NCBI GenBank assembly: GCA_003212315.1
Contig: QCQB01000001.1
Location: 1 to 64,000, forward strand
DNA from: SAR116 cluster bacterium AG-447-C21
GTDB taxonomy: Bacteria > Pseudomonadota > Alphaproteobacteria > Thalassobaculales > Thalassobaculaceae
Reading direction: 5' to 3'
Length of the DNA: 64,000 nt
A program made the position numbers and the translations under genes. Every line of letters begins with the position of its first letter. Position 1 is the first letter of the stretch. The notes under the pieces are model-generated. The model worked only from the letters and a program-made list of their open reading frames with translations, searched no databases and was not told the origin of the DNA. Below are positions 8,565 through 25,168 of the stretch, one piece after another.

Positions 8565-8942
8565 ATGGCCGATTTAGAGAAATTAGCAGAGGAATTATCA
8601 AATTTAACAGTCCTAGAGGCAGCGGACCTATCAAAAATGCTGGAGGAGAAATGGGGCGTATCAGCAGCAGCTCCTGTCGCGGTAGCTGCGGCTGCCGGTG
8701 GAGATGCGGGTGGTGCCTCAGCTGAAGAGAAAACAGATTTTGAAGTTGTGCTTGCCGCTATTGGGGACAAAAAGATTAACGTTATTAAAGAAGTTCGAGG
8801 GATTACAGGACTTGGACTCAAAGAGGCTAAGGATCTTGTCGAGAGTGCTCCTAAAACGGTGAAGGAGGGAGTTGGCAAGGAAGAAGCCGAGACTTTAAAA
8901 AAGCAGCTTGAAGAGGCGGGGGCGACCGTAGAGTTGAAATAA
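8565..8942 (+). CDS. rplL: 50S ribosomal protein L7/L12
   Basis: L7/L12 is the flexible stalk protein that recruits and activates translational GTPases. The 125 aa show the N-terminal dimerisation part ([19 protein letters not shown]), an alanine/glycine-rich hinge around residues 36-54 ([19 protein letters not shown]), and the C-terminal globular domain ([20 protein letters not shown]). It starts after GGAG. A 12-bp hairpin follows the stop before rpoB. Confidence 0.98.
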   Translation: MADLEKLAEELSNLTVLEAADLSKMLEEKWGVSAAAPVAVAAAAGGDAGGASAEEKTDFEVVLAAIGDKKINVIKEVRGITGLGLKEAKDLVESAPKTVKEGVGKEEAETLKKQLEEAGATVELK

Positions 8943-8955
8943 GCGCGTCATAACC

Positions 8956-8990
8956 ACTATGGGGATGTCTATTTTTGGCATTCCCATAGT
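8956..8990 (+). promoter_or_regulatory. Hairpin between rplL and rpoB
   Basis: ACTATGGGGATG pairs with CATTCCCATAGT (12 bp with one G-U, 11-base loop). No U-run follows, so it is not a standard terminator. The rplL-rpoB gap of E. coli has a partial attenuator and an RNase III site, and this could play a similar role. The rest of the 179-base gap shows nothing clear. Confidence 0.5.
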
Positions 8991-9121
8991 TCGGTTAATG
9001 CCCTTTTCTAAGTTGTAGTAATCAAATTGGTTAGTAACATGTCTTAATAATCCAGTTGTAACTGAATAATTAAGATCTAAATGAATAGTTGGAAACAATT
9101 TATCTATAAAGAGGTCTCAAC

Positions 9122-12100
9122 ATGCCAGATGCTCCCGTAGGGTCTTTAACAAGTCGCAAACGCGTGAGAAAATCTTTTGGAAGAATTTCTGAAGTCGCAC
9201 CAATGCCAAATCTAATAGAGATTCAGAAAAGTTCTTATGATCATTTCCTTCAGGTCAACGCGAAAGTTGAGGAGCGAGAAGATCTAGGACTGCAAGAGGT
9301 CTTTAAAACTGTTTTCCCTATCAAAGATTTTTCTGAGAATTCTATGCTTGAGTTTGTTAGATACGAACTTGAAGAACCTAAATTTGATGTGGAAGAGTGT
9401 CAACAACGCGGGCTAACATTTGCTGCCCCGTTGAAAGTGACGCTTCGCCTTGTTGTCTGGGATGTTGATGAAGATACCGGTGCGCGCTCAATAAGAGATA
9501 TTAAAGAGCAGGATGTATATATGGGTGACATGCCCCTCATGACGCAAAATGGTACTTTTGTCATTAATGGAACAGAACGAGTGATAGTTTCTCAGATGCA
9601 TCGCTCCCCGGGTGTATTTTTTGATCACGACAAAGGTAAAACTCATTCTTCCGGAAAATATCTTTTTGCCGCCAGGGTTATACCCTATCGAGGATCCTGG
9701 CTAGACTTTGAATTTGATGCGAAAGACATTTTGTACGTGCGAATTGACCGTCGAAGAAAATTGCCCGCTAGCACATTATTGATGGCGCTTTTAAGTGCCG
9801 GGTCCGAGGGCTATATCGAAGAATGTAATGCTTCAGGAGATGATCCAGAGAGAACTAAAGTCTATGGTATGACGGCCGAGGAAATACTGGGCTTCTTTTA
9901 CGGAACGGTTAACTATTCTAGAGATGGGGCAGGATGGAAAACTGCCTTCAACAACGAGGGCTATCAGGGGCAAAAACTTGTTCGTGATCTAATAGATGCA
10001 AAAACAAAAAAAATAGTTGCTAACATTGGCGACAAAATTACAAAAAGAGCCGCTCGAAAGCTTGAAGAGGGAGGACTTAAGCATGTGTTCATCGAGAATG
10101 ATGAACTTATAGGTCAATACATAAGCAACGATATAATAAACAAAAAAAATGGTGAAGTTTACTTCGAGGCAGGAGCAGAAATAACCGAGGAATTGTTAAG
10201 CACGTTGACTGAAGAGAAAATAACGGAATTATCGATTTTGGCTATTGATCATACTAATATTGGTCCGTATATACGCAATACTCTAATGGCTGATAAGAAT
10301 ACAAATAGAGATGATGCTCTGGTGGATATTTATAGAGTTATGCGCCCGGGCGAACCACCAACACTTGAGACCGCAGAAGCCCTATTTTCAGCACTGTTTT
10401 TTGACTCAGAGCGATACGATTTATCGTCGGTTGGACGTGTTAAAATGAATGCAAGACTGGGACTAGAAACATCAGATGCACTGCGAGTTCTGAGAAAACG
10501 AGACATACTCGAGATCATGCGTATTTTAACAGATTTAAAAGATGGTAGAGGGGAGATTGATGATATCGATCATCTTGGGAACCGTCGAGTGAGATCTGTT
10601 GGTGAATTGATGGAGAACCAATATAGGGTCGGCCTACTTAGAATGGAGCGTGCAATACGAGAACGTATGAGTTCAGTAGAAATAGATACGGTTATGCCGC
10701 ACGACTTGATTAACGCGAAACCAGCAGCCGCGGCAGTCAGGGAGTTTTTTGGGTCTTCACAGCTCTCGCAGTTTATGGATCAGACTAACCCTCTCTCTGA
10801 AATAACGCATAAAAGGAGACTTTCTGCGTTAGGCCCTGGCGGCCTGACAAGAGAACGAGCTGGTTTTGAAGTCCGCGATGTTCACCCTACTCATTACGGC
10901 AGGATATGCCCTATCGAGACACCGGAAGGTCCTAACATTGGCCTTATAAATTCCCTGGCGACATATGCGCGTGTAAACCAATATGGTTTCATTGAGACAC
11001 CGTACCGGAACGTTACCGATAGTAAAGTAACAGGAGAGGTCCGTTATATATCCGCTATGGAAGAAGGGCGTTATACCATCGCCCAAGCAAACGCAGAACT
11101 GGATCAAAATGGTAGATTTGTTGAAGAGCTGGTACCTGTTAGGAGGCAGGGAGACTTTGGTTTAGCTCGACCTGAAGATATAGATTTAATTGATGTGTCT
11201 CCAAAACAACTTGTGTCTGTGGCAGCTGCCTTGATACCATTCTTAGAGAATGATGACGCAAACCGAGCATTAATGGGGTCCAACATGCAACGCCAAGCTG
11301 TTCCTCTGGTCAAAGCGGAAGCACCGTATGTTGGCACGGGAATGGAGGCGATTGTAGCGCGTGACTCTGGCGTAGTAATAATGGCCAAAAGATCAGGCAT
11401 AGTTGATCAAGTGGATGCCCAAAGGATAGTGATTAGGGCCAATAAGGAGACTGAGAGCACCCAATCCAATGTGGATATTTATAGCCTATTAAAGTACCAG
11501 AGATCTAACCAGAATACTTGTATAAATCAGCGTCCATTAGTTGCAGTGGGTGACACAGTTCAAGCCGGAGATATAATTGCGGATGGGCCCTCCACAGACT
11601 TAGGTGAGCTAGCGTTAGGGCGAAACGTATTGGTCGCTTTTATGCCTTGGAATGGGTACAATTTCGAAGATTCTATACTCATATCGGAGCGAATTGTTAG
11701 AGATGATGTCTTCACATCAATCCACATCGAAGAATTTGAAATCATGGCACGCGACACCAAGTTGGGCCAAGAAGAGATAACAAGAGATATCCCAAATATT
11801 GGGGAAGAATCTCTTAAAAACCTTGACGAGGCTGGGATAGTTTATATAGGAGCAGAGGTAAATCCCGGAGATATATTAGTGGGTAAAGTGACGCCTAAGG
11901 GTGAGTCACCAATGACACCAGAAGAAAAGCTTCTCCGAGCAATTTTTGGAGAAAAGGCATCAGATGTTCGAGATACTTCCCTAAAGGTGCCTCCTGGAGG
12001 AGCTGGAACCGTTGTAGAGGTGAGGGTCTTTTCGAGGCGAGGTGTTGACAAGGATGAGCGTTCTCAAGCGATAGAAAGAACTGAAATAGAGCGTTTAGCT

Positions 12101-13303
12101 AAAGACCGCGATGACGAAAGAACCATTTTGGAGAGTGGTTTTTTTGACAGGTTAAAAGAACAACTAATTGGTCAGGTTGCTGTTTCAGGACCTAAGGGTT
12201 TTGTTCCAGGTGTGGTTTTGACAGAAGAGGTACTCGGTCAGTACACACAAGGGCAATGGAGACAGTTCGGGGTCGAGAATGACCAATTGATGGAGTATAT
12301 AGAGGGTGTTCGCGCCGAGTTTGATAGAACAATCGAGCAACTTCAAGACCGTTTTGATAACAAGGTAGAGAAGTTACAAAGAGGCGATGAACTCCCACCT
12401 GGAGTGATGAAAATGGTCAAGGTTTTTGTTGCTGTTAAACGAAAACTACAACCAGGTGACAAGATGGCTGGTAGGCACGGGAATAAGGGTGTAATTTCCA
12501 AAATTGCTCCGATCGAAGACATGCCATACTTAGAAGACGGCACCCCGGTTGATATAGTGCTTAATCCTCTTGGAGTGCCATCCAGAATGAATGTGGGACA
12601 GATATTAGAAACTCATCTAGGGTGGGCTTCTCATGGGCTAGGTCGGCAGATTTCTGGCATGCTAAAGGAGCTCTCGCGGTCACAGGAAACAGAAAACCTC
12701 AGAGAAACATTAAAAGGAATATACGGAGAACCTCAATATGATAGCCAAATAGCACCATTGGGTGACGAAGAACTGACTGAACTAGCTAGTAACCTTAAAG
12801 GCGGAGTGCCGATGGGAACGCCGGTTTTCGATGGAGCGCATGAAAACGATGTTGTCAAGATGCTGGAACAAGCAGGGTTAGACTCGACGGGCCAGGTTGC
12901 TTTGATAGATGGTAGGACCGGGGAAGCATTTGAAAGAAAAGTGACTGTGGGCTACATCTATATGCTCAAACTGCATCATTTAGTCGATGATAAAATTCAT
13001 GCCCGTTCCATCGGGCCATACAGCCTTGTCACTCAACAACCATTAGGGGGAAAGGCCCAGTTTGGCGGACAAAGGTTCGGAGAGATGGAGGTTTGGGCGT
13101 TAGAGGCATATGGTGCCGCATATACGTTACAGGAAATGTTAACAGTTAAGTCAGATGATGTCTCGGGTAGAACAAAAGTTTATGAAGCGATTGTAAGAGG
13201 AGATGATAACTTTGAAGCAGGGATCCCAGAATCTTTTAATGTTTTAATTAAAGAGCTGCGTTCACTAGGATTGAACGTCGATTTAGATCAAAGAGCCCTC
13301 TAG
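9122..13303 (+). CDS. rpoB: DNA-directed RNA polymerase subunit beta
   Basis: The beta subunit forms one pincer of RNA polymerase and part of its active site. The 1393 aa match the long alphaproteobacterial form. The rifampicin region reads [17 protein letters not shown] with [13 protein letters not shown], the usual sensitive residues. The conserved [19 protein letters not shown] and the C-terminal [18 protein letters not shown] are present. It starts at ATG after GAGG, 179 bases behind rplL, and rpoC follows after a 118-base gap. The four genes rplJ-rplL-rpoB-rpoC are probably one operon, with expression set partly by the L10 leader. Confidence 0.99.
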   Translation: MPDAPVGSLTSRKRVRKSFGRISEVAPMPNLIEIQKSSYDHFLQVNAKVEEREDLGLQEVFKTVFPIKDFSENSMLEFVRYELEEPKFDVEECQQRGLTFAAPLKVTLRLVVWDVDEDTGARSIRDIKEQDVYMGDMPLMTQNGTFVINGTERVIVSQMHRSPGVFFDHDKGKTHSSGKYLFAARVIPYRGSWLDFEFDAKDILYVRIDRRRKLPASTLLMALLSAGSEGYIEECNASGDDPERTKVYGMTAEEILGFFYGTVNYSRDGAGWKTAFNNEGYQGQKLVRDLIDAKTKKIVANIGDKITKRAARKLEEGGLKHVFIENDELIGQYISNDIINKKNGEVYFEAGAEITEELLSTLTEEKITELSILAIDHTNIGPYIRNTLMADKNTNRDDALVDIYRVMRPGEPPTLETAEALFSALFFDSERYDLSSVGRVKMNARLGLETSDALRVLRKRDILEIMRILTDLKDGRGEIDDIDHLGNRRVRSVGELMENQYRVGLLRMERAIRERMSSVEIDTVMPHDLINAKPAAAAVREFFGSSQLSQFMDQTNPLSEITHKRRLSALGPGGLTRERAGFEVRDVHPTHYGRICPIETPEGPNIGLINSLATYARVNQYGFIETPYRNVTDSKVTGEVRYISAMEEGRYTIAQANAELDQNGRFVEELVPVRRQGDFGLARPEDIDLIDVSPKQLVSVAAALIPFLENDDANRALMGSNMQRQAVPLVKAEAPYVGTGMEAIVARDSGVVIMAKRSGIVDQVDAQRIVIRANKETESTQSNVDIYSLLKYQRSNQNTCINQRPLVAVGDTVQAGDIIADGPSTDLGELALGRNVLVAFMPWNGYNFEDSILISERIVRDDVFTSIHIEEFEIMARDTKLGQEEITRDIPNIGEESLKNLDEAGIVYIGAEVNPGDILVGKVTPKGESPMTPEEKLLRAIFGEKASDVRDTSLKVPPGGAGTVVEVRVFSRRGVDKDERSQAIERTEIERLAKDRDDERTILESGFFDRLKEQLIGQVAVSGPKGFVPGVVLTEEVLGQYTQGQWRQFGVENDQLMEYIEGVRAEFDRTIEQLQDRFDNKVEKLQRGDELPPGVMKMVKVFVAVKRKLQPGDKMAGRHGNKGVISKIAPIEDMPYLEDGTPVDIVLNPLGVPSRMNVGQILETHLGWASHGLGRQISGMLKELSRSQETENLRETLKGIYGEPQYDSQIAPLGDEELTELASNLKGGVPMGTPVFDGAHENDVVKMLEQAGLDSTGQVALIDGRTGEAFERKVTVGYIYMLKLHHLVDDKIHARSIGPYSLVTQQPLGGKAQFGGQRFGEMEVWALEAYGAAYTLQEMLTVKSDDVSGRTKVYEAIVRGDDNFEAGIPESFNVLIKELRSLGLNVDLDQRAL

Positions 13304-13418
13304 GTCTTAGTCGCGGAATAGTTAAATGTTGGGGTAATTTTTGTATGTCATTTGATATGATGGTGAACAGTACGACAGGATGTTGTAATTTTTCTCTAGT
13401 GCTACTCAAGGAGATTAG

Positions 13419-17600
<4,182 letters not shown>

Positions 17601-17691
17601 CTGCTGCTTTTGGTTTGCGTTAATATATGAATTTAGTTTAACGGAATAGCATCGTGCTGTTTAGATAATTGGGCGAGCTATGAATTTTTTT

Positions 17692-17736
17692 AAACACCCC
17701 CGATATTGTAATATAATTACAATATCGGGGGTGTTT
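17692..17736 (+). repeat. 21-bp perfect inverted repeat after rpoC
   Basis: AAACACCCCCGATATTGTAAT, a 3-base loop ATA, and the exact reverse complement form a perfect 21-bp hairpin. An eight-T run lies before the stem and GCGCAAAA after it, so the usual U-run of an intrinsic terminator is missing on both strands. It may protect the rpoC mRNA 3' end, act as a Rho-linked end, or be a mobile palindrome. Confidence 0.75.
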
Positions 17737-17798
17737 GCGCAAAACTTGTACTAAAAGTTAATTTAATAATAAAGATTACGATTCTTTTAACTCAGCAC

Positions 17799-17827
17799 TT
17801 GACCCGCGGGCCTATCATAAATAGTAT
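17799..17827 (+). promoter_or_regulatory. Sigma70-like promoter upstream of rpsG
   Basis: TTGACC at 17799-17804, a 17-base spacer, and TAGTAT at 17822-17827. It would start RNA near 17834 and drive the str/S10 genes if the terminator at 17946-18005 is read through, or a short RNA of about 170 nt if not. Confidence 0.55.
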
Positions 17828-17945
17828 CCGGCCACTTTAGTAGAGATTGGTGGTATTCTTAAGTCCGTCTTTAGATGGAAGAGGAATAAACGCGGTTTCG
17901 TGGGATAATAAGTTGCAGTTTGATCCTAATGACTGGGTCTAAGTA

Positions 17946-18005
17946 GCGAAACTAGCAATACTAGTAATAGCGTACTAGTATTGCTGGTTTCGCATATTTT
18001 TTTTT
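17946..18005 (+). terminator. Strong intrinsic terminator or attenuator before rpsG
   Basis: GCGAAACTAGCAATACTAGTA pairs over 21 bp (one T-G wobble) with TACTAGTATTGCTGGTTTCGC around loop ATAGCG, followed after ATA by nine T residues. It is a textbook rho-independent terminator. It ends only 44 bases before the rpsG start, so it could be an attenuator of rpsG-fusA-tuf, or the 3' end of a small RNA begun at 17834. Confidence 0.88.
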
Positions 18006-18046
18006 CTACCCCATACTATTAAGGGGTGGTGAAATAGAGGGAGTAG

Positions 18047-18520
<474 letters not shown>

Positions 18521-18536
18521 GGTAGGTATCTGAACG

Positions 18537-20612
18537 ATGGCAAGAACTCATTCTCTAAATACATATCGTAATATTGGTATCATGGCGCATATTGATGCGG
18601 GTAAGACAACGACTACTGAACGTGTGCTGTATTACACGGGTAGATCATATAAGATAGGTGAAGTCCATGATGGCAACGCAACCATGGACTGGATGGAGCA
18701 GGAGCAAGAGCGCGGAATTACAATAACGTCCGCAGCTACAACTTGTCATTGGAACGACCATCGTATCAATATCATCGATACACCAGGCCACGTGGATTTC
18801 ACAATCGAGGTAGAGAGATCTCTAAGGGTTCTTGATGGGGCTGTCGCGGTTTTCGATTCAGTGGCGGGTGTTGAGCCTCAGTCGGAGACGGTTTGGCGTC
18901 AGGCTGATAAATATAAAGTACCAAGAATTTGTTTCGTGAATAAAATGGATAGAATTGGCGCTGATTTTTATCGATGTGTATCGATGATAGTGGACAGATT
19001 AGGGGCTGTTCCGTTGGTTACGCAGCTTCCAATAGGAAGTGAGTCGGAGTTCGTAGGTGTGGTTGATTTACTCTCCATGAAAGCTGTCAGGTGGTTAGAC
19101 GAAAGTCTGGGGGCAAAGTTCGAAGTTGTTGAAATACCTGAAGAACTTAAATCTAAGTCGTTGGAGTATAGAACCTCGTTAGTTGAATTGGCGGTAGAGC
19201 AAGACGAAGAGGCTTTAGAAGCATATCTGGAGGGAGAAGAACCAAGTTTAGATACGCTAAAAAAATGTATTCGCATTGGAACTTTATCATCTAGTTTTGT
19301 CCCCGTTCTTTGCGGCTCTGCTTTTAAGAATAAAGGGGTGCAACCGCTTTTAGATGCTGTAGTTGATTTTCTTCCATCGCCTCTGGATGTTGAGAGCGTT
19401 AAGGGGATTGTGCCTGATAGTGAGGAAGAGATCGTTAGAGAGAGTGATGATGCAGTGCCGTTTTCTGGATTGGCATTTAAAATAATGAATGATCCATTTG
19501 TCGGTTCACTAACGTTTGTTCGGATTTATTCTGGCGTCCTAGAAGCAGGGAAAACTGTAGCAAATACTGTTAAAGATAAGAAAGAGCGTGTTGGAAGGAT
19601 GTTAGAGATGCACTCTAATAGTCGGGAGGACATAAAGGAGGCCCGAGCAGGTGACATAGTGGCACTAGCTGGTTTAAAGGATACAACAACGGGCGACACA
19701 CTCTGTGACCCCCTTTCTCCGGTCATTTTGGAGAGGATGGACTTTCCCGACCCGGTTATAGAGGTTGCTGTAGAGCCCAAAACAAAAGCAGATCAGGAAA
19801 AAATGGGCACCGCACTAGCCAGATTGGCTGCGGAGGACCCTTCCTTCAGGGTTACATCAGATCACGAAAGTGGTCAGACAATAATAAAGGGAATGGGTGA
19901 ACTTCATCTAGAGATTTTAGTTGATAGGATGAGGCGTGAATTTAAGGTGGATGCTAACGTAGGAGCACCACAAGTTGCATATAGGGAGACAATCACTCAA
20001 TCCGCTGAAATCGATTATACACATAAAAAACAAACTGGGGGTTCAGGACAGTTTGCACGCCTGAAGCTTATCCTTGAGCCGCTTCCAGTTGGTTCAGGAT
20101 TTGAGTTTGAGAATAAAGTGGTGGGTGGCTCTGTCCCGAGAGAATATATCCCAGGAGTGGAAAAGGGATTAGAGAGTTCGAAAGAGACAGGGGTAGTTGC
20201 GGGTTTTCCTCTGATTGACTTCAAGGCAACACTCGTTGATGGGGCCAGTCATGACGTGGACTCGAGTGTCATGGCTTTCGAAATTGCTGCTCGTGCTGCA
20301 TTTCGAGAAGGAATACCGAAATGTGCTCCAAAACTTTTAGAGCCAGTAATGCGGGTAGAGGTGGTGACGCCAGAGGACTATATGGGGGATATAATTGGGG
20401 ATTTGAATAGTCGTCGTGGAAACGTGTCTGGGATGGACCAGCGTGGAAACGCCCGCGTCATAAATGCAATGGTTCCTTTGGCTAACATGTTTGGGTATGT
20501 AAATACATTGAGATCGATGAGCCAAGGAAGGTCTCAGTACACTATGCATTTTGATCATTATGAACAGGTTCCTCAAGCGGTAGCAGACGAAGTTACTGCG
20601 AAAATGGCCTAA
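18537..20612 (+). CDS. fusA: Elongation factor G
   Basis: EF-G drives ribosomal translocation and, with the recycling factor, splits ribosomes. The 691 aa are the family size. Domain I has [19 protein letters not shown] (P-loop), the switch [22 protein letters not shown] and NKMDR. Domains II-V follow, with the conserved YRETIT and [13 protein letters not shown] in domain IV. It is placed between rpsG and tuf copy 2, the standard str order, and is probably translated from the same mRNA. Confidence 0.98.
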   Translation: MARTHSLNTYRNIGIMAHIDAGKTTTTERVLYYTGRSYKIGEVHDGNATMDWMEQEQERGITITSAATTCHWNDHRINIIDTPGHVDFTIEVERSLRVLDGAVAVFDSVAGVEPQSETVWRQADKYKVPRICFVNKMDRIGADFYRCVSMIVDRLGAVPLVTQLPIGSESEFVGVVDLLSMKAVRWLDESLGAKFEVVEIPEELKSKSLEYRTSLVELAVEQDEEALEAYLEGEEPSLDTLKKCIRIGTLSSSFVPVLCGSAFKNKGVQPLLDAVVDFLPSPLDVESVKGIVPDSEEEIVRESDDAVPFSGLAFKIMNDPFVGSLTFVRIYSGVLEAGKTVANTVKDKKERVGRMLEMHSNSREDIKEARAGDIVALAGLKDTTTGDTLCDPLSPVILERMDFPDPVIEVAVEPKTKADQEKMGTALARLAAEDPSFRVTSDHESGQTIIKGMGELHLEILVDRMRREFKVDANVGAPQVAYRETITQSAEIDYTHKKQTGGSGQFARLKLILEPLPVGSGFEFENKVVGGSVPREYIPGVEKGLESSKETGVVAGFPLIDFKATLVDGASHDVDSSVMAFEIAARAAFREGIPKCAPKLLEPVMRVEVVTPEDYMGDIIGDLNSRRGNVSGMDQRGNARVINAMVPLANMFGYVNTLRSMSQGRSQYTMHFDHYEQVPQAVADEVTAKMA

Positions 20613-20663
20613 AATTGCTTAAATAAGTGATCAAAGGTTTATTTGAATAAAACACGATTTGAA

Positions 20664-21888
20664 AGACGGAGTTGTAAAGATGGCGAAGGAAAAATTTGAG
20701 CGTAATAAGCCTCACTGTAATATTGGTACCATAGGTCATGTTGATCATGGTAAGACGACGTTAACTGCTGCTATTACGAAAGTCTTAGCCGAAGCAGGTG
20801 GAGCAGAGTTTACGGCCTATGATCAGATTGATAAGGCTCCTGAGGAGAAGGCGCGTGGTATTACAATATCTACGGCGCATGTGGAGTATGAGACTGAGGG
20901 TAGGCATTATGCTCATGTGGATTGTCCAGGGCATGCCGATTATGTGAAAAACATGATTACAGGTGCTGCCCAGATGGATGGTGCCATTCTGGTTGTTTCT
21001 GCAGCAGATGGCCCAATGCCGCAAACTAGAGAGCACATCCTTCTTGCTCGCCAGGTTGGTGTTCCTGCTCTTGTTGTCTTTATGAATAAAGTTGACCAAG
21101 TTGATGATGAGGAGCTTTTAGAGCTTGTTGAGTTGGAAGTTAGAGAGTTGCTTTCCTCGTATGATTTTCCAGGAGATGATATTCCAATTGTTAAAGGATC
21201 AGCATTAGCTGCTATTGAAGACTCGGACGCGACTACAGGAAATGGTTCAATTATGGAACTTATGGCTGCGGTTGATAATTATATTCCTCAACCAGAACGT
21301 CCAAAGGACCAGCCATTTTTGATGCCTATTGAGGATGTCTTTTCTATTTCTGGTCGTGGAACTGTTGTTACTGGCCGTGTTGAGACAGGTGTTATTAATG
21401 TTAATGATGCTGTAGAGATTATTGGTATTCGCGAAACAGGTAAATCTGTTTGTACGGGTGTAGAAATGTTTCGTAAGTTGTTGGATCAGGGTGAGGCAGG
21501 CGATAATGTTGGTCTATTGCTACGTGGCATCAACCGTGATGACGTAGAGCGTGGTCAGGTGATTGCAGCTCCAGGCTCAATTAGCCCTCACACCAAATTT
21601 TCTTGTGAGGCTTATATTTTGACGAAAGAAGAGGGTGGTCGTCATACCCCATTCTTTTCGAACTATCGCCCACAGTTTTATTTTAGGACTACTGATGTTA
21701 CAGGATCTGTTGTTTTACCAGATGGTACAGAGATGGTAATGCCAGGAGATAATATTTCGATGGAAGTTAACTTAATTGCTCCTATTGCGATGGATGAAGG
21801 ACTGCGATTTGCTATTCGAGAGGGTGGCCGAACGGTTGGTGCTGGCGTTGTTGCGAAGGTTATAGAATAGTTTTTACTTTTATTTGAG
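20664..21888 (+). repeat. 1225-bp exact repeat, copy 2 (tuf unit)
   Basis: Second copy of the block at 4313-5537, 16,351 bases away in direct orientation. Recombination between the copies would delete the rif cluster, rpsG and fusA, so only conversion, not crossing-over, is tolerable. Confidence 0.93.
20680..21870 (+). CDS. tuf: Elongation factor Tu, copy 2
   Basis: Same 396-aa EF-Tu as copy 1, starting at ATG 20680 after GGAG; the track start at 20659 adds seven residues from outside the repeat. It sits 67 bases after fusA and 63 before rpsJ, so it is the last gene of the str unit and may be cotranscribed with the S10 operon. All G motifs are as in copy 1. The copies differ in control: copy 1 belongs to a tRNA operon, copy 2 to a ribosomal protein operon. 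Confidence 0.98.
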   Translation: MAKEKFERNKPHCNIGTIGHVDHGKTTLTAAITKVLAEAGGAEFTAYDQIDKAPEEKARGITISTAHVEYETEGRHYAHVDCPGHADYVKNMITGAAQMDGAILVVSAADGPMPQTREHILLARQVGVPALVVFMNKVDQVDDEELLELVELEVRELLSSYDFPGDDIPIVKGSALAAIEDSDATTGNGSIMELMAAVDNYIPQPERPKDQPFLMPIEDVFSISGRGTVVTGRVETGVINVNDAVEIIGIRETGKSVCTGVEMFRKLLDQGEAGDNVGLLLRGINRDDVERGQVIAAPGSISPHTKFSCEAYILTKEEGGRHTPFFSNYRPQFYFRTTDVTGSVVLPDGTEMVMPGDNISMEVNLIAPIAMDEGLRFAIREGGRTVGAGVVAKVIE

Positions 21889-21933
21889 AACTAAAGTATT
21901 TTTTTGTGACCATTTTGGTTGAGGACCGATCCC

Positions 21934-22242
21934 ATGGATAGTCAAAATATAAGAATTCGTCTAAAGGCTTTTGATCACAGAGTTCTTGATCAATCTACTG
22001 GAGAGATAGTAAATACGGCAAAAAGAACTGGCGCCCAAGTTCGTGGGCCAATTCCTCTTCCTAATCGTATTGAAAAATTCACCATCCTTCGGGGGCCTCA
22101 TGTGGATAAAAAGAGTAGAGAGCAGTTTGAGATACGAACTCATAAACGCTTGTTAGATATAATAGACCCTACCCCACAAACTGTGGATGCATTGATGAAG
22201 CTTGACTTGGCCGCTGGGGTCGATGTCGAGATAAAACTTTAG
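21934..22242 (+). CDS. rpsJ: 30S ribosomal protein S10
   Basis: S10 is a head protein of the 30S subunit and a partner of NusB in antitermination. I start at ATG 21934 ([16 protein letters not shown]), 102 aa and in line with the family, after GAGG; the track used an upstream TTG inside that Shine-Dalgarno. Conserved parts are [21 protein letters not shown] and [14 protein letters not shown]. It is the first gene of the S10 operon and lies close behind tuf copy 2. Confidence 0.96.
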   Translation: MDSQNIRIRLKAFDHRVLDQSTGEIVNTAKRTGAQVRGPIPLPNRIEKFTILRGPHVDKKSREQFEIRTHKRLLDIIDPTPQTVDALMKLDLAAGVDVEIKL

Positions 22243-22257
22243 GGCTGGAGTAGTAAG

Positions 22258-23082
22258 ATGCGGTCTGGAATTATTGCCATGAAAGTAGGTATGACACGAG
22301 TATTTGCGGAGGATGGTCGTCATGTCCCCGTTACTGTTCTGAAGGTAGATGATTGTCGGGTAGTGGCTAAAAAAACAATAGAAATAGATGGGTACAACGC
22401 CGTACAAATTGGTGTGGGAGCTGCCAAGGTAAAACGAACATCGAAACAGATGCGAGGTCACTTTGCAAAAGCAGAAGTGGCACCAAAACAAAAACTTACA
22501 GAATTTAGGGTGGATGAAGATGCGCTTATCGAGGTTGGCTCTGAGATTCTTGCAGATCATTTCGTGAATGGTCAGAAAATAGATGTTGTAGGAACCTCAA
22601 TTGGGAAAGGGTTTGCTGGAGCGATGAAACGGCACAACTTCCATGGTTTGAGGGCATCACACGGTGTATCTGTTTCCCATAGGTCCCATGGTTCTACGGG
22701 TAACAGCCAAGACCCCGGACGTGTTTGGAAAGGTAAGAAAATGGCAGGCCATATGGGCGATCATAGGGTAACTACCCAAAACCTCAAAGTTTATTCAACC
22801 GATATAGATTCAGGAATAATATTGATTGAGGGTGCCGTGCCCGGGTCAAAAGGTTCTTATGTTTTAGTTAAAGATGCGCACAAATCACCTAGACCTGCAG
22901 ATGCGCCTTTCCCAGCATCTGTTCGCTCTAAGGTGGAAGGGGATAACAAAGAACACAGTGCTGAATTTGTTGACGAAGAGATTAAAAAAGTTTCTGCGAC
23001 GGATGAAGTGCCCAATCCAACCAATTCGGCCCAAGACGAAGGTGGGATTGATGAGGCCAGCACCGAAGAGAAAGAGAGCTGA
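22258..23082 (+). CDS. rplC: 50S ribosomal protein L3 with long C-terminal tail
   Basis: L3 is an early assembly protein near the peptidyl transferase centre. The core of about 210 residues is normal ([53 protein letters not shown]). About 55 extra residues follow, acidic and low in complexity, rich in Glu, Asp, Ser, Asn and Pro ([18 protein letters not shown] and on to STEEKES). The total is 274 aa. Alphaproteobacterial L3 often has a short tail, but this one is long. rplD starts 4 bases after its TGA. Confidence 0.97.
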   Translation: MRSGIIAMKVGMTRVFAEDGRHVPVTVLKVDDCRVVAKKTIEIDGYNAVQIGVGAAKVKRTSKQMRGHFAKAEVAPKQKLTEFRVDEDALIEVGSEILADHFVNGQKIDVVGTSIGKGFAGAMKRHNFHGLRASHGVSVSHRSHGSTGNSQDPGRVWKGKKMAGHMGDHRVTTQNLKVYSTDIDSGIILIEGAVPGSKGSYVLVKDAHKSPRPADAPFPASVRSKVEGDNKEHSAEFVDEEIKKVSATDEVPNPTNSAQDEGGIDEASTEEKES

Positions 23083-23086
23083 GGAT

Positions 23087-23704
23087 ATGAAGTTTTCAGT
23101 TAAAAGTTTCGATAATAAGGATATAGGCGAAATTGAGTTAAATGACTCCATTTTTGGTATAGAGCCTAGAAGAGACATACTAGCCAGAGTTGTAAACTGG
23201 CAGTTGGCAAAGCGCCGTGCTGGGACACACAAGGTAAAGTTGGTGGGTGAAATAAGAGGAACGACGGCAAAGCCGTTTCGACAAAAAGGGACGGGGCGGG
23301 CTCGCCAAGGAACAACCAGAGCGGTTCAATTCCGAGGGGGGGCGACAGCTCACGGCCCGGTTGTTAGAAGTCATGCGCACGATTTACCAAAAAAAGTTCG
23401 GAAGCTTGGGTTAAAATGCGCTCTTTCTGCCAAACGGGCAGAGGGAAAGCTGATAGTCGTAGATAAGATAGAGGCTATGGGAAAAACAAAAGAGATAGCA
23501 AAGCAGCTTTCTTTGCTGGGTGTCGCTTCTACGCTGTTAATCGACGGTGTGAAGATAAATAGCGGATTTGCGAGGGCCGCGAGAAATATACCAAAAACGG
23601 ATATTCTTCCATGTCAGGGTGCAAATGTTTATGACATCCTGCGGCGGGACACACTTATTTTGACCCGTGATGCTGTACACCAATTAGAGGAGCGGCTTAA
23701 ATGA
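23087..23704 (+). CDS. rplD: 50S ribosomal protein L4
   Basis: L4 lines the exit tunnel with its extended loop and regulates the S10 operon in E. coli. I start at ATG 23087 ([18 protein letters not shown]), 205 aa, after GAGG; the track start lies inside rplC. The conserved loop reads [20 protein letters not shown] with [15 protein letters not shown]. Its stop overlaps the rplW start by 4 bases (ATGA), which implies coupled translation. Confidence 0.97.
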   Translation: MKFSVKSFDNKDIGEIELNDSIFGIEPRRDILARVVNWQLAKRRAGTHKVKLVGEIRGTTAKPFRQKGTGRARQGTTRAVQFRGGATAHGPVVRSHAHDLPKKVRKLGLKCALSAKRAEGKLIVVDKIEAMGKTKEIAKQLSLLGVASTLLIDGVKINSGFARAARNIPKTDILPCQGANVYDILRRDTLILTRDAVHQLEERLK

Positions 23705-24030
23705 GTATTAGGCCACATAACGCTAGCCAAGTAAAATTAACTCAAGAACAGATGTATGACATCATCAGAGAGCCAATAGTTACAGAAAAAAGTACACTAG
23801 GGTCACAATTTGGTCAGGTGACATTTAAAGTCGGATTATTGGCAACAAAACCAGAGATAAAGGTTGCGGTGGAACAGCTATTTGATCGCAAGGTTAAAGC
23901 AGTAAACACACTACGGCAAAAAGGAAAAGTTAAAAGATTCCGAGGAAGACTCGGTCGGAGATCCGATTTCAAGAAGGCGGTGGTAACTTTTGAAGACGGC
24001 CAAGACGTCGATGTTAGTCAGGGAGTTTAA
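23701..24030 (+). CDS. rplW: 50S ribosomal protein L23
   Basis: L23 sits at the tunnel exit and docks trigger factor and SRP. The 109 aa have [23 protein letters not shown] and the basic loop [22 protein letters not shown]. The track start overlaps rplD by ATGA; an internal ATG at MYDIIREP is also possible and would give a more usual length of about 92 aa. Confidence 0.96.
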   Translation: MSIRPHNASQVKLTQEQMYDIIREPIVTEKSTLGSQFGQVTFKVGLLATKPEIKVAVEQLFDRKVKAVNTLRQKGKVKRFRGRLGRRSDFKKAVVTFEDGQDVDVSQGV

Positions 24031-24035
24031 GGTAA

Positions 24036-24860
24036 ATGGCTCTAAAACATTATAATCCCACAACACCCTCGCAGCGTCAGTTAGTAACGGTAGATCGCTC
24101 TGAACTCTGGAAGGGCAAACCTGTAAAAAAATTGACTAGGGGGCTCACGAAGTCAGGCGGTCGAAATAATAAAGGGCGTATCACTATGTGGCACCGTGGT
24201 GGTGGTCACAAGCGTACCTACCGTATAGTCGATTTCAAACGTCGGAAGCTGGACGTAGAGGGTATAGTGCAGCGACTAGAATATGACCCGAACAGAACGG
24301 CTTTCATAGCTCTAATCGAGTACGATGATGGAGAGCAGGCATATATAATTGCTCCACAGCGACTGGGCGTTGGAGATAAAATTCTAGCTGCACAACGCGC
24401 GGATATCAAACCCGGAAATGCGATGCCGATAAGCAGTATACCCGTTGGAACAATAATACATAATGTTGAATTGAAGCCGGGAAAAGGTGGGCAGTTGGCA
24501 CGATCGGCTGGCGCATACGTGCAACTCGTAGGCCGGGAATCAGGTTATGCATTACTTCGCCTCACTTCGGGGGAAGTTCGAAGAGTTAGGGCAGAGTGCA
24601 TGGCCTCGATAGGGGCGGTCTCTAACCCAGATCAGAAAAATACTAACCTAGGTAAGGCAGGTAGGAAACGCTGGTTAGGGCGTCGACCGGTCGTTAGAGG
24701 TGTAGTTATGAATCCAATCGATCACCCCCATGGCGGTGGAGAAGGAAGAACTTCCGGTGGACGGCATCCTGTCACTCCATGGGGTGTTCCGACAAAAGGG
24801 AAGCGTACACGGAATAACAAAAAGACTGATCGGCTGATTGTTCGCCGTCGTCGTAAATAG
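24036..24860 (+). CDS. rplB: 50S ribosomal protein L2
   Basis: L2 is needed for subunit joining and peptidyl transfer. The 274-aa protein has the RNA-binding fold ([23 protein letters not shown]) and the near-invariant C-terminal stretch [20 protein letters not shown] with its functional histidine, and ends in a basic tail ([13 protein letters not shown]). It lies 5 bases behind rplW in the S10 operon. Confidence 0.98.
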   Translation: MALKHYNPTTPSQRQLVTVDRSELWKGKPVKKLTRGLTKSGGRNNKGRITMWHRGGGHKRTYRIVDFKRRKLDVEGIVQRLEYDPNRTAFIALIEYDDGEQAYIIAPQRLGVGDKILAAQRADIKPGNAMPISSIPVGTIIHNVELKPGKGGQLARSAGAYVQLVGRESGYALLRLTSGEVRRVRAECMASIGAVSNPDQKNTNLGKAGRKRWLGRRPVVRGVVMNPIDHPHGGGEGRTSGGRHPVTPWGVPTKGKRTRNNKKTDRLIVRRRRK

Positions 24861-24874
24861 AAGAGGAAAAAAAA

Positions 24875-25150
24875 TTGGCTCGCTCTGTTTGGAAAGGACC
24901 TTTCGTTGATGGTTACCTGCTTAAAAAAGCGGAGGCGACTTTAGCGTCTGGTCGTAACACAGTTATAAAAATTTGGTCTCGGCGTTCTACTATTATGCCG
25001 CAGTTTGTAGGCTTAACATTTGGTGTGCATAATGGGCAGAAGTTCGTACCCGTATTGGTTACAGAGCATATGGTCGGGCACAAGTTTGGAGAATTTGCTC
25101 CCACACGTACTTACTTTGGGCATGCAGCTGACAAGAAGGCTCGTCGCTAG
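24875..25150 (+). CDS. rpsS: 30S ribosomal protein S19
   Basis: S19 binds the 16S head and the A-site region. The 91 aa start with [16 protein letters not shown] and contain [21 protein letters not shown] and [19 protein letters not shown]. The start codon is TTG at 24875, behind AGAGG; no ATG fits the conserved N-terminus. rplV begins 18 bases later. Confidence 0.97.
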   Translation: MARSVWKGPFVDGYLLKKAEATLASGRNTVIKIWSRRSTIMPQFVGLTFGVHNGQKFVPVLVTEHMVGHKFGEFAPTRTYFGHAADKKARR

Positions 25151-25168
25151 AAACTGGGATGAACGATA

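Noticed and set aside
17692-17736. Intrinsic terminator of rpoC
   Set aside because: The hairpin is very strong but has no U-run after it on either strand; recorded as an inverted repeat instead.
22874-23086. Long N-terminal extension of L4
   Set aside because: It overlaps rplC in another frame; the L4 family start MKFSV at 23087 fits.
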